From JBNJEL01 sp051745835 (GTDB lineage: Bacteria > Bacillota > Halanaerobiia > Halobacteroidales > Acetohalobiaceae): a stretch of 19,677 nucleotides of DNA. The notes beneath the pieces were generated by a model, which was not told the origin of the DNA, did not search any database, and worked only from the letters and a program-made list of their open reading frames with translations. Below, one piece after another: positions 1 to 8,246 of this stretch; position 1 is the first letter of the stretch; each line of letters begins with the position of its first letter. Made by a program: the position numbers and the translations under genes. The stretch covers positions 1 to 19,677 of the forward strand of contig JBNJEL010000030.1 in the NCBI GenBank assembly GCA_051745835.1, read 5' to 3'.

Positions 1-1
1 G

Positions 2-271
2 TGTAGTAGAAACATTCAAGGCAAAGCGAAATAAAGTAGCTATCAATAAGAGTGTAGGAAAGACGGAAAATTCTAGCGGTTCAATAGTATACATCGAAAT
101 TAAGAGAATAGTCAACGCAAAAGCAATATTACCAGCTAATAATATATCTAATAAGATTGTCGGCAGCGGTATAATAAACATTACTACAATAGTTACTACT
201 GCTAAAGCAAAGATAATATCATTATACTGTGTAATATTCGGCTGGGATAGATTATTGGTAGGAGTTGCCAT
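2..271 (-). CDS. flhA: Flagellar export gate protein FlhA, N-terminal part (cut by window edge)
   Basis: FlhA is the largest integral membrane protein of the flagellar type III export gate and uses ion-motive force to drive substrate export. Only about 90 N-terminal codons are present; the rest lies beyond the left edge. The translation starts MATPTNNLSQ. A hydrophobic segment (residues about 20-37, FALAVVTIVVMFIIPLP) follows, then a second one (about 38-57), and it reaches FRFALNVSTT at the edge, which matches the conserved FRLALNVSSTR region of FlhA. The ATG is 4 bases after the flhB stop. The run GGGGG at the end of flhB serves as its ribosome-binding site, so the two genes are probably translationally coupled. 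The family call is firm despite truncation because both the N-terminal membrane pair and the FR-ALNVS motif are present. Confidence 0.93.
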   Translation of the reverse strand, partial: MATPTNNLSQPNITQYNDIIFALAVVTIVVMFIIPLPTILLDILLAGNIAFALTILLISMYTIEPLEFSVFPTLLLIATLFRFALNVSTT

Positions 272-275
272 CTAA

Positions 276-1334
276 TTACCCCCTTTCATCATTTAACTGG
301 TAGACATAAGCTAATATTTCTGCTACCGCTTGGTATAACTCGGCTGGAATCTCTTGGTCAATCTCAACTTCCGCATATAAAGCTCTAGCTAAAGGCTTCT
401 CTTCTACAATCTCTATTTCACATTCCTTAGCTTTATCCTTAATCTTTTGTGCTACCTCACCTTTACCTTTAGCTACTACAACCGGAGCTTCCATCTCATC
501 CATCTCAAATTGAATCGCCACAGCAATATGAGTTGGATTGGTAATTACCACATCTGCTTCCGGTACTGATTCCATCATTCTATTTTGAGCAATTTCCTGC
601 TGTTTTTCATTAATCTTTTTTTGCACTTCTGGATTACCTTCTGTCTGTTTGCGCTCCTCTTTAACTTCCTGCTTAGTCATTTTTAACTGTTGTTCATGCT
701 CCCACTTTTGATAAGCATAATCTATAACACCTAATACAATCATAATCAGACTAATCTTCATAGCTAATGAAAACATCAAACTACCAACTAAATCTAAAGC
801 TGAATGTAAACTCATCTGAGATAAAGTTATAAGGTCTGATAAGTTATCTCTAACAGTCGAATAACTGATTGAACCAATAATTCCTACTTTAATCATTGAC
901 TTTAAAAATTCAACTAAAGTTCGTTTAGAAAAGATCTGCTTAGCACCTGAAGCTGGACTTAACTTACTTAAATCAGGTTGCAAAACATTAGGAGTAAATA
1001 AAAAGCCAGTCTGAAACAGTCCAATTAGTACCCCAATTATTGTAATCGTAAACATAATTGGAGCTATTAATTGAAAGATAAAGAACATAATTTCAACTAA
1101 AAATGAATGAAAATTAGTCGGATCTAATTCCATAACAATATATTGGCTAAAGTATTTAACCATAAATTCCATTGTCTGATTAATAATACTACTCATTAAA
1201 AAAAATAACATAATACAACCAAATAATAAAGTAAAAGCTGTCGATAACTCTTGACTGCGTGCAACCTGTCCTTCTTCCCTAGCTTCCCGCCGTCGTTTGG
1301 GGGTTGGATCTTCAGTCTTCTCTCCCGCTGGCAA
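276..1334 (-). CDS. flhB: Flagellar export switch protein FlhB
   Basis: FlhB is the export-gate component that switches substrate specificity from rod/hook proteins to filament proteins. The 352-residue protein begins with the family motif GEKTEDPTPKRRREAREEGQVARS (residues 4-27; quoted in part, key residues EDPTP 8-12). It has about four membrane segments between residues 32 and 210. A long charged linker follows, then the autocleavage motif NPTH at residues 266-269. In this family FlhB cuts itself between Asn and Pro, so the protease-like switch should work. The start is TTG: no ATG fits, the N-terminus aligns with the family from this codon, and GGGGGG lies at good spacing. It begins 2 bases after the fliR stop. 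Length is normal for the family. Confidence 0.97.
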   Translation of the reverse strand: MPAGEKTEDPTPKRRREAREEGQVARSQELSTAFTLLFGCIMLFFLMSSIINQTMEFMVKYFSQYIVMELDPTNFHSFLVEIMFFIFQLIAPIMFTITIIGVLIGLFQTGFLFTPNVLQPDLSKLSPASGAKQIFSKRTLVEFLKSMIKVGIIGSISYSTVRDNLSDLITLSQMSLHSALDLVGSLMFSLAMKISLIMIVLGVIDYAYQKWEHEQQLKMTKQEVKEERKQTEGNPEVQKKINEKQQEIAQNRMMESVPEADVVITNPTHIAVAIQFEMDEMEAPVVVAKGKGEVAQKIKDKAKECEIEIVEEKPLARALYAEVEIDQEIPAELYQAVAEILAYVYQLNDERG

Positions 1335-1336
1335 AG

Positions 1337-2119
1337 TTATCCCCCCTGTTGTGCTAAAATAGTAATAATTTCATCAAGATGTGTAAATAATTCTCTAAAA
1401 TTAGACTTTAAAACAGAAAAATAGATTGGTACTGTAATAAATAGAATAAAAGTTCCGACTAATAATTTAGTTGGTAACCCCATAATAAATACATTAATCT
1501 GAGGCACAGCTCTAGCAACTAATCCAAATGCTACATCAGTTAAGAATAAAATTACAATTACTGGTAAGGCAATCTGAAAAGCCATTGGAAATATATCTCC
1601 TATAATCCTAAGTAACTTCCTAAATAAACCATCAGAAAAAGAGAAAGATGTTAAGGGAACTAACTCAAAGCTATGCTGTAAAACACGTAATAAATGATGA
1701 TGGCCATCAATCACTAAAAATAATAAGGTTGCCAAAACATTCTTTAACTCCCCAATTACTGCCACACTACTACCATTCTGTGGATCCATAATATTAGCCA
1801 TCGCTAACCCCATTCTCATACTGATCATCTGTCCTGCTAATTGTACAACAACAAAAACTAAAAAAGTTACAAAACCTAATATAAATCCAATACTTAACTC
1901 TGATATAGCATTAAGTGCTAGTGATAATATGCGGGTAGGTAATTCAAGATTATTATCAACAGTATTTCTCAAAATTAAAGTTAACAGAAAAGATGCCGCT
2001 ACTTTAATCCGTTTTGGAATTATATTACTACCATAAAATGGCGCTATCATAAATAATCCTGTAATCCGCATCATAATTAAAAAACTATGATAGATCGCTC
2101 TAATTAAGATCAAATCCAT
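1337..2119 (-). CDS. fliR: Flagellar export gate protein FliR
   Basis: FliR forms the core of the export gate with FliP and FliQ, inside the MS ring. The 260-residue protein is almost entirely hydrophobic, with about six membrane segments. Typical FliR features are the N-terminal RITGLFMIAPFYG region, an early stretch with GLAMANIMDPQNG (residues about 104-116), and the late segment around GLVARAVPQINVFIMGLP. The last of these is the best-conserved part of the family. The ATG is preceded by AGGTGA. It lies 13 bases after fliQ and 2 bases before flhB, the usual order fliP-fliQ-fliR-flhB-flhA. Confidence 0.97.
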   Translation of the reverse strand: MDLILIRAIYHSFLIMMRITGLFMIAPFYGSNIIPKRIKVAASFLLTLILRNTVDNNLELPTRILSLALNAISELSIGFILGFVTFLVFVVVQLAGQMISMRMGLAMANIMDPQNGSSVAVIGELKNVLATLLFLVIDGHHHLLRVLQHSFELVPLTSFSFSDGLFRKLLRIIGDIFPMAFQIALPVIVILFLTDVAFGLVARAVPQINVFIMGLPTKLLVGTFILFITVPIYFSVLKSNFRELFTHLDEIITILAQQGG

Positions 2120-2132
2120 CTATCTCACCTTA

Positions 2133-2402
2133 TTACCCCACATAATTGGGAATATTTATAAATAAATTATGTACAAAATCAAGTAATGTATTTAACATCC
2201 ACGGGCCAAATAACATAATTGCCGCTATCACCGCTACAATCTTAGGAATAAAGACTAATGTCTGTTCTTGAATTTGAGTCGTCGCCTGTAGAATACTAAT
2301 TACTAATCCAGCCGCTAGTCCCAATCCTAACATAGGAGCTGTAACCATTAAGACATTAATTAAAGCCTTACGACCAATCTCAATTGCTAACTGTTCTGTC
2401 AT
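2133..2402 (-). CDS. fliQ: Flagellar export gate protein FliQ
   Basis: FliQ is a small, two-helix membrane subunit that packs around FliP and FliR in the export gate. The 89-residue product has the expected length. It has two hydrophobic segments (residues about 16-38 and 52-75) joined by the conserved loop ATTQIQEQTLVFIPKI, a family signature. The ATG is 8 bases after AAGGAG. It starts 15 bases after the fliP stop and ends 13 bases before fliR, consistent with a single export-gate block. Confidence 0.97.
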   Translation of the reverse strand: MTEQLAIEIGRKALINVLMVTAPMLGLGLAAGLVISILQATTQIQEQTLVFIPKIVAVIAAIMLFGPWMLNTLLDFVHNLFINIPNYVG

Positions 2403-2417
2403 TACTTAAGCTCCTTT

Positions 2418-3188
2418 CTAAAATGTCTTAACTAGAGACTCAATTACTAAGTACCAACCATCAACTAAGACAAATAATAAAATTTTAAAAGGTAGTGAAA
2501 TCATCACTGGTGGTAACATCATCATCCCCATTGACATTAGAGTACTGGCTACAATCATATCAATTACTATAAAGGGAAGATAGATAATAAATCCAATCTG
2601 AAAAGCTATTCGCAACTCACTAATAATAAATGATGGAATTAAGACATAAGTTGGTATTCCACTTCTATTTTCGGGGCGCTCTATCTCTGCAAAATCAACA
2701 AAAAGAGCAATATCTTTCTCTCTAGTTTGTGAAAACATAAAATCACGAATAGGCTGAATTGCCTCTTCATAAGCTTCACCTTGATTAAGCTCCTGATTAA
2801 GATAAGGATTTATAGCATCATCATAAACCTCGCCCCATACTGGAGCCATCACAAAGATCGTTAAGAAGATAGCCAGCCCAATTAAAACTTGATTAGGAGG
2901 CATCTTACGTACCGCTAAAGCCCGTCTAATTAACGACAGAACTACAACAATCCGGATAAATGATGTTACCATAATCAAAATCGAAGGAGCCAAAGATAGA
3001 ATAGTTAACAATAACATAATCTGTAACGGTAAAGCTAAGTTATCACCTTCAGCTCCGTCACCTACAGTAATATCAATATTAGGCATTTCAAATTCAGGAG
3101 CAGCTAATGCTTTAGTTTGATAAACAAATGTAAATAAGAGTATAAGACTTAAAATCATTACTAAAGTTCGAGAACTATACTTAATCAT
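2418..3188 (-). CDS. fliP: Flagellar export gate protein FliP
   Basis: FliP is the pore-forming subunit of the export gate and, unusually for the gate, is made with a signal peptide. The protein shows a hydrophobic N-terminal signal ending near KALAAPEF. The conserved MTSFIRIVVVLSLIRRAL and PPNQVLIGLAIFLT stretches come next, then a periplasmic loop with IRDFMFSQTREKD. A C-terminal membrane pair with MGMMMLPPVMISLPFKILLF closes it. The reading frame is open from an ATG at 3200, but AGGG lies directly against that codon. The ATG at 3188 (MIKYSSRT, 256 residues) has better spacing (12 bases) and gives the 8-base overlap with fliO seen at other junctions here, so I prefer it. Start choice is moderate; identity is firm. 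Confidence 0.94.
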   Translation of the reverse strand: MIKYSSRTLVMILSLILLFTFVYQTKALAAPEFEMPNIDITVGDGAEGDNLALPLQIMLLLTILSLAPSILIMVTSFIRIVVVLSLIRRALAVRKMPPNQVLIGLAIFLTIFVMAPVWGEVYDDAINPYLNQELNQGEAYEEAIQPIRDFMFSQTREKDIALFVDFAEIERPENRSGIPTYVLIPSFIISELRIAFQIGFIIYLPFIVIDMIVASTLMSMGMMMLPPVMISLPFKILLFVLVDGWYLVIESLVKTF

Positions 3189-3525
3189 TATTCGCTTCAT
3201 CCCTATTTAAAAACTTTTTGATCTCTTGTTGCCAATCATTAACCTCGTTATCAGCTGTTAATTCTTCTACTTGAGGCTCATCAATCTTAGTTAATAGATT
3301 TATCTGTTGATCACTAGCTCCAATAATCCATACTTCATCAACTACTCTTACTAAATAAAGCGCTTGATTAGAATTAAAATGAAGCCGATCTATAATAGTT
3401 AAGTGCTTATTATTCAAACCAGAAATCAACTTATAATTGCGCAATAACTTAACTACTACAAAAAATAGTACAATAATAGCCAATAAATAGAATATCATTC
3501 GTATAACCTGCCACACTAATGACAT
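3181..3525 (-). CDS. fliO: Flagellar biosynthesis protein FliO (FliZ of Bacillus)
   Basis: FliO is a small bitopic membrane protein that helps FliP oligomerise during export-gate assembly. The 114-residue product has one N-terminal membrane segment (residues about 10-28, IRMIFYLLAIIVLFFVVVKLL). The cytoplasmic domain after it has the family pattern LTIIDRLHFNSNQALYLVRVVDEVWIIGASDQQINLL, an SH3-like beta fold seen in FliO/FliZ. The sequence family is poorly conserved, but the position directly upstream of fliP and downstream of cheY, as in Bacillus, supports the call. The ATG has GAGGTG 6 bases upstream. Confidence 0.9.
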   Translation of the reverse strand: MSLVWQVIRMIFYLLAIIVLFFVVVKLLRNYKLISGLNNKHLTIIDRLHFNSNQALYLVRVVDEVWIIGASDQQINLLTKIDEPQVEELTADNEVNDWQQEIKKFLNRDEANND

Positions 3526-3538
3526 CTTAACACCTCGA

Positions 3539-3901
3539 TTAATCCAATATATTATTTATCGTCTTAATTACTCTATCACGATGCAGAGGTTTAGGTATAA
3601 AGTCTTTTGCTCCAGCTTGAATCGCCTCTTTAATTACCGACTGCTGATCAACCGCACTACAAACCACTATATTTGCTGACTTATCAACAGTCAATATCTT
3701 CTTGATTGCTGTAATTCCATCCATATTAGGCATTGTAATATCCATTGTTACTACATCAGGTAGTAACTGTTGATATAATTTTACTGCTTCCTTACCGGTT
3801 TCAGCTTCACCTATTACCTCATAATCAGTATCAGTTAGGATATCTTTAATTAACATCCGCATAAAAGAAGCATCATCAGCTATTAGAACACTCCGTTTCA
3901 T
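3539..3901 (-). CDS. cheY: Chemotaxis response regulator CheY
   Basis: CheY is a single-domain response regulator that is phosphorylated by CheA and binds the flagellar switch to change motor state. The 120 residues form one complete receiver domain with no output domain. The acid pocket is D9 and D10, the phospho-acceptor is D54 in the stretch VTMDITMPNMDG, and the switch residues are S82 and K104 followed by P105. All are intact. It sits between fliY and fliO, the same place as in the Bacillus fla/che operon. It therefore lies next to both of its likely partners: FliM, which it binds, and FliY, which probably dephosphorylates it. The ATG follows AGGAG with 8 bases between. Confidence 0.95.
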   Translation of the reverse strand: MKRSVLIADDASFMRMLIKDILTDTDYEVIGEAETGKEAVKLYQQLLPDVVTMDITMPNMDGITAIKKILTVDKSANIVVCSAVDQQSVIKEAIQAGAKDFIPKPLHRDRVIKTINNILD

Positions 3902-3911
3902 CAGACCACTC

Positions 3912-5162
3912 CTATAAGTTATTAATTCTCTCCATTGGACTGACTATATCAGTCACTCTAAAGCCAAAGTTTTCATCGATAACAACCACTTCACCTTTAG
4001 CAATTAATTTACCATTAACCAATAGATCTACTGACTCTCCAGCTAACTTATCTAATTCAATTACCGAACCATTTCCTAATTCTAAAATATCTTTAATTAA
4101 CATCCTCGTCTTACCTAATCTAACAGTTACTTCTAATGGAATGTCCTTAATTAGCTCAATTTTACCCTGCTGTTGTTGTAACTCACCTTTACTTAATTCG
4201 GAAAACTCAACAGATTTAACATCCACACTATCTTCTCTGCTGACTGCTCCGCTCTTACTAGCAGCTAATTGATCTTGAGCATTCTGATGTTGCTGAGCTT
4301 GTTGTGATTGCTGCTGGGGCTGCTGAGGTTGCTGAGTCTGAGCAGTTTGGGTGTTACTAGAAGAACGCTGAGCAGCATCATTATTAGAACTAGCTGCTGT
4401 ATCACTTTGATCATCACTATTTTGTTCTTTTGCATCAGAAGCAGCAGCCGGATTAGTTAAGTACTCCACTAAATCTTTAGCAAAATCAAGTGGTATTAAC
4501 TGTACAATCTGACTGTCAATCAAATCTCCAATCGTTAAGTCAAAAGAAACCTCTACTATCTTTTCATCAAGCTCAAAACTACGACTTCTTATCTCATCTG
4601 TACTTAGAGTTAACAACTCCGCATTAGGAGGTGAAATGTTAACCTTATCACCCTGCATAATAGTTGACATCGAAGTAGAAGCCGAACCCATCATCTGATT
4701 CATCGCTTCACTTAAAGCACTTAGATGCAATTCATTTAATTCAGTATCAGGATCACTACCATCACCGCCCATCATCAAGTCAGCAATAATTGCAGCATCT
4801 CGTTCTTCAATAATTAAGATATTACTACCAGCTAATCCTTCTATATACTCTACATCAACTAAAACACATGGTCGTTCATGTTCTTGAGTTAACTCACCAA
4901 AAGTAGTTAGTCTTACTTCTGGAGCAGTAATCTCTACTGTCTCATCTAGCAAGCTATAAAGAGCTGTAGCTGATGATCCCATAGAAATGTTACCAATTTC
5001 ACCAATGGCATCTTTCTCTTTATCTGTTAACTCCATATCATCATTTCTATCTTCATCTGTATTCTCTGTTGTATCTACATTCTCCTCTTGCTCACCATTT
5101 GTATCGTCATCATCATTTAATAACGCATCAATCTCTTCTTGGGATAAGGATTCTTCATTCAT
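3912..5162 (-). CDS. fliY: Flagellar switch phosphatase FliY (CheC domain plus FliN domain)
   Basis: FliY is the Firmicutes form of FliN: a C-ring subunit that also removes phosphate from CheY-P. The 416-residue protein has three parts. The N-terminal segment LSQEEIDALL (residues 6-15) resembles the CheY-binding peptide of FliM. A CheC-like domain follows (about 45-235). A Gln/Ser-rich linker (about 240-315) leads to a C-terminal SpoA/FliN domain (about 336-408). The CheC signature (D/S)-x3-E-x2-N-x22-P occurs twice: D51/E55/N58/P81 and S148/E152/N155/P178. Both phosphatase centres therefore look active. The gene overlaps the fliM stop by 8 bases (ATGAATGA) and has AGGAGG upstream. The Gln-rich linker makes it longer than Bacillus FliY. 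Confidence 0.96.
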   Translation of the reverse strand: MNEESLSQEEIDALLNDDDDTNGEQEENVDTTENTDEDRNDDMELTDKEKDAIGEIGNISMGSSATALYSLLDETVEITAPEVRLTTFGELTQEHERPCVLVDVEYIEGLAGSNILIIEERDAAIIADLMMGGDGSDPDTELNELHLSALSEAMNQMMGSASTSMSTIMQGDKVNISPPNAELLTLSTDEIRSRSFELDEKIVEVSFDLTIGDLIDSQIVQLIPLDFAKDLVEYLTNPAAASDAKEQNSDDQSDTAASSNNDAAQRSSSNTQTAQTQQPQQPQQQSQQAQQHQNAQDQLAASKSGAVSREDSVDVKSVEFSELSKGELQQQQGKIELIKDIPLEVTVRLGKTRMLIKDILELGNGSVIELDKLAGESVDLLVNGKLIAKGEVVVIDENFGFRVTDIVSPMERINNL

Positions 5163-6159
5163 CTTCCACTTCCTCCTCTTTGTCTAAGACAGCACTTATT
5201 TCTATAGCTAACTTACTTCCTACTACACCTGGTTTTCCTTTAAATTTCTCTTTATTTCCAATCTCCACTGCTACTTCATCTGCTGTCTGTTGGTCTAATT
5301 TAATAACATCACCTATCTGTAAATCCAATAGATCAGCAACAGTAATTTCAGTCGTTCCTAAGTTGGCTTCAATAGGCAGTTCAGCTTTGCTCAATCGATC
5401 CTTTAATTTCTGTAACTCCTGTTCATTAGTCTTATCACGAGATGTTGAAAACCAATACTGAGCATTTAATTTAGATACTATTGGTTCTAACACAATATAA
5501 GGAATACAAACATTAATCAAACCTTCTGCTTCAGATATCTTGGTATCAAAAGTCGCTAAAATAACCATATCATTTCCCGGAACAATCTGAGTAAACTGAG
5601 GATTAGACTCTAAATTCTTTAACCGCGGCCTTAACTCAATTACATTCTCCCAAGCCTCCACAAAAGAATTCAAATTCTCTTTTAAGACTTTTTTCAATAC
5701 CATCTCTTCTATATCAGTAAAATCTCTAATGTTTTCTAAAGGAGTTCCCTTTCCACCAAAGAGCCGTTCAATAATTGCATAGCCAATCCGTGGATTTACC
5801 TCTAAAATAAATTCACCAGCTAATGGATTAAAATCACAGATACTCATAATTGTTGGTTGAGGTAGTGAACTGACAAATTCATCATAAGAAAGCTGTTCAA
5901 TCGAATTAAGCTCTACCTGAACCAAAGTTCTCAACTGTGCTGATAAATTAGTATTCAATAGCCGAGCAAAATTTTCATAAATAATTCGTAATGTTCGCAA
6001 CTGGTCTTTAGATAATTTATCAGGATGTTTAAAGTCATAAGGGTGTACTGATCTTTCTTCATTAGCTGCTTTTAATTCTTCTGCTTCTACTTCTCCTGAA
6101 TTAAAATCCTGTAATAACTCATCAATCTCATTTTGGGATAATACTTCATCACTGGACAC
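5155..6159 (-). CDS. fliM: Flagellar motor switch protein FliM
   Basis: FliM links FliG to FliN/FliY in the C-ring and binds CheY-P to set the direction of rotation. The N-terminal LSQNEIDELL (residues 7-16) is the conserved CheY-binding peptide. The middle domain carries the GEFILEVNPRIGYAIIERLFGGKG stretch (115-138, key residues the GGKG loop that contacts FliG). A C-terminal SpoA domain spans about 255-322. The acidic tail ends EEEVEDE. Length of 334 is normal. The start is GTG with AGGAGG 7 bases upstream; the nearby ATG is out of frame. It lies 22 bases after fliL and overlaps fliY by 8 bases. Confidence 0.96.
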   Translation of the reverse strand: MSSDEVLSQNEIDELLQDFNSGEVEAEELKAANEERSVHPYDFKHPDKLSKDQLRTLRIIYENFARLLNTNLSAQLRTLVQVELNSIEQLSYDEFVSSLPQPTIMSICDFNPLAGEFILEVNPRIGYAIIERLFGGKGTPLENIRDFTDIEEMVLKKVLKENLNSFVEAWENVIELRPRLKNLESNPQFTQIVPGNDMVILATFDTKISEAEGLINVCIPYIVLEPIVSKLNAQYWFSTSRDKTNEQELQKLKDRLSKAELPIEANLGTTEITVADLLDLQIGDVIKLDQQTADEVAVEIGNKEKFKGKPGVVGSKLAIEISAVLDKEEEVEDE

Positions 6160-6181
6160 AACATTCCCTCCTTACTACCAC

Positions 6182-6637
6182 CTACTGCATTACAAATTTT
6201 GTAAAGAAGACATTTGTTATCTCACCATCCGCAACAAGTTTATTAAGCTCCTTTCTAATTTCATCACGTAACTCCATAGTTTTACCTTGAGCATCAATAT
6301 CTTCTGGACTTTTATTTCTTAAGATTGAGATAACCGCATCTCTAATCTGAGGATTTCTATTCTCTAATTTTTTTATTAATTCTTCATTACTAATCTCTAA
6401 TACCATATTTAAGCTAACATACCGTTGGCTTTTAGCTAAATTAACAGTAAATTCTCCTACTTCATAAGTAGGTCCTACCTTAGCAACAGGCTGGCTATTA
6501 TTATCATTATTTTCACCATTACTACTACCACCTAACTGACTTAACATAAAATAAGATGTTCCAGCAGCAATTAATAGTGATAGAGCTACCATCACTACTA
6601 ACATTAACTTAAAATTTTGCTCATTCTCTTCACTCAT
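6182..6637 (-). CDS. fliL: Flagellar basal body-associated protein FliL
   Basis: FliL is a single-pass membrane protein that sits around the stator units and supports motor torque. The product (151 residues from the chosen start) has a short cytoplasmic tail and one membrane segment (LMLVVMVALSLLIAAGTSYFML). An Asn/Ser linker leads to the periplasmic FliL domain with VGEFTVNLAKSQRYVSLNMVLEI and the late RDEIRKELN. The frame stays open to a TTG at 6670, but the ATG at 6637 (MSEENEQN) is preceded by AAGGAGGAG at ideal spacing and overlaps the motB stop by 8 bases (ATGAGTGA), so it is the likely start. Placement after motB is common in Clostridia. Confidence 0.93.
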   Translation of the reverse strand: MSEENEQNFKLMLVVMVALSLLIAAGTSYFMLSQLGGSSNGENNDNNSQPVAKVGPTYEVGEFTVNLAKSQRYVSLNMVLEISNEELIKKLENRNPQIRDAVISILRNKSPEDIDAQGKTMELRDEIRKELNKLVADGEITNVFFTKFVMQ

Positions 6638-7427
6638 TATTCTCTCCTCCTTGACTATCAGTCCGTTCAATAGTACTCGATTCAGACTCTATAGCATTAT
6701 CAGCTGGTTGAGCATTATCAAATTCATTATTAAGTAAAATAATATCTACTCGTCTATTCTCAGCTCGATTTTCAGGATTATTATTCGGTTTTAACGGCTT
6801 GTATTTTGAATATCCAGCCGCTGACAATTTAGCCGGGGTTAATCCATTCTTTTCTATAAAATAACGTACCACATTTGTAGCTCTAGTAGTTGATAATTCC
6901 CAATTTGAAGGAAAGCTTTGATTACTAATCGGTAGATTATCTGTATGTCCTTCTACCATAACTCTATTAGGAACTTTACTAATAATATTAGCTACCTCAT
7001 CTAATACATTATAAGCATCTGGTTTAATCTCTGCTCTACCTAAATCAAATAATACCTTACCGGCAAATCTAATTACCAAACCTCGTTCTGTTAAATCTAA
7101 TTTTACATCATCTTCTAAATTATTCTTCTCTAAATATCTAGCAAGTGTCTGACTGATCTCTTTTAAACGACGCATTCCCATCTGATTACTATCAACCCCT
7201 GCGGTAACTAAATCAGAAGAATCAATAGTCTTACCACCCTCTAAAACTCCTAAATTACCTTGCAAAGATTTCATAGCTGCCTTAAACTTCTCCTCTTGAA
7301 TTGAAGAAAAAGAGTATAATAGTACAAAGAAAGCCAATAACAAAGTCATCATATCACCATATGTAGTTAACCAATTAGCATCTCCGCTGTCATCATCCCT
7401 TTTGCGGCGATTATTGCGCGGCATCAT
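6630..7427 (-). CDS. motB: Flagellar stator protein MotB (possibly sodium-type, MotS/PomB-like)
   Basis: MotB anchors the stator to peptidoglycan and carries the ion-binding aspartate. In this 265-residue protein a basic N-terminal tail precedes one membrane segment (about 21-41) with the conserved D25 in the stretch TYGDMMTLLLAFFVLLYSF. A plug/linker region follows. The C-terminal OmpA-like domain (about 118-235) holds VEGHTDNLP and the NWELSTTRA motif that binds peptidoglycan. The FFVLLYSFS pattern after D25 resembles the sodium-type PomB/MotS more than proton-type MotB; this is a resemblance by eye. Two adjacent ATGs (7427, 7424) are possible; GGAG spacing slightly favours the second. It overlaps motA by 14-17 bases, so the two subunits are coupled. 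Confidence 0.94.
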   Translation of the reverse strand: MMPRNNRRKRDDDSGDANWLTTYGDMMTLLLAFFVLLYSFSSIQEEKFKAAMKSLQGNLGVLEGGKTIDSSDLVTAGVDSNQMGMRRLKEISQTLARYLEKNNLEDDVKLDLTERGLVIRFAGKVLFDLGRAEIKPDAYNVLDEVANIISKVPNRVMVEGHTDNLPISNQSFPSNWELSTTRATNVVRYFIEKNGLTPAKLSAAGYSKYKPLKPNNNPENRAENRRVDIILLNNEFDNAQPADNAIESESSTIERTDSQGGENNE

Positions 7428-8226
7428 TCTCCACCGCCATTCCTTCGCCTAAATCTTCATCCTCTAATTCTTCTCTGTTAGCAGTCGATAAGAATGCCTT
7501 TAATTTTTCTTCTACAATCCGTGGATTTTCTCCTGCCTGAATCGACAGGATTCCTTCAATCATTACCTCTTTAACCAAAATCTCCTCTTCACTCTTAACA
7601 TTTAACTTATTAGCCATAGGAATAAATATAACATTAGCCATAAACGTTCCATAAAAAGTAGTAATCAAAGCAGTAGCTAATCCACCGCCTAAATTATCAG
7701 GACTATCAAGCTCACTTAACATCTGAATTAGACCAATTAAAGTACCCATCATTCCAAAAGCAGGCGATAATTCTGCCATAGTATCAAAGATTCCTTTACT
7801 AGTGCGATGGCGTTCTTCTAAAAAAGATAATTCTGTCTCTAAGATACTTCTAACTAATTTAGAATCTGTACCATCTACAATTAATTGAATACCTTTCTGC
7901 AAAAAATCATCATCCAAATCCTGTGCTTCATCTTCTAAGGCTAACAGCCCTTCGCGTCTTGCTTTCTCAGCAAAACTAACTAAAGTAGAAATAATCTCTT
8001 CTGTTTCAGTATCCTGTTCATAAAAAGCTACTTTAATTGCTCCAATTAACTCTTTGATATGTTTAAATGAATAAGCAGCTGTTGCAGCAGCTAACGTACC
8101 TCCTACTACAATCAAAAAAGAGTTAGCACTAATAAAGATTATTGGTTGACCGCCTAATACAATTGCCCCAATAATTAATAAGACTCCTACTCCTAACCCG
8201 ATAATAGTAGCTAAATCTAAGTCCAT
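7411..8226 (-). CDS. motA: Flagellar stator protein MotA (PomA/MotP-like)
   Basis: MotA forms the ring around the MotB helices and pushes on FliG as ions pass. The 271-residue protein has the expected four membrane segments: two near the N-terminus (about 5-25 and 32-50) and two around 150-172 and 183-206. A cytoplasmic loop lies between. The loop holds the conserved ARREGLLALEDE stretch (R90 and E98 in the positions that face FliG). ELSPAFGMMGTLIGLI gives the conserved proline P155. The N-terminal MDLDLATIIGLGVGVLLIIGAIVLGG looks like PomA. The ATG has GAGGTGA upstream. It is followed directly by an overlapping motB. Confidence 0.95.
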   Translation of the reverse strand: MDLDLATIIGLGVGVLLIIGAIVLGGQPIIFISANSFLIVVGGTLAAATAAYSFKHIKELIGAIKVAFYEQDTETEEIISTLVSFAEKARREGLLALEDEAQDLDDDFLQKGIQLIVDGTDSKLVRSILETELSFLEERHRTSKGIFDTMAELSPAFGMMGTLIGLIQMLSELDSPDNLGGGLATALITTFYGTFMANVIFIPMANKLNVKSEEEILVKEVMIEGILSIQAGENPRIVEEKLKAFLSTANREELEDEDLGEGMAVENDAAQ

Positions 8227-8246
8227 TCAATCACCTCATTTCTAAA

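Noticed and set aside
4280..4350. GCTG-rich repetitive stretch that looks like a microsatellite or repeat array
   Set aside because: It is the coding sequence for the Gln-rich linker of FliY; repeats are irregular and in frame, with no spacers.
4987..5187. Plus-strand open frame of 66 codons
   Set aside because: It is a Ser-rich antisense shadow of fliY, without an SD and with no recognisable protein.
5069..5461. Plus-strand open frame of 130 codons
   Set aside because: Antisense to fliY and fliM, low-complexity His/Ser/Leu, no ribosome-binding site; both sense genes are certain.
6638..6670. N-terminal extension of FliL from TTG 6670
   Set aside because: No SD there, whereas ATG 6637 has an ideal SD, and the extension overlaps motB by 41 bases.
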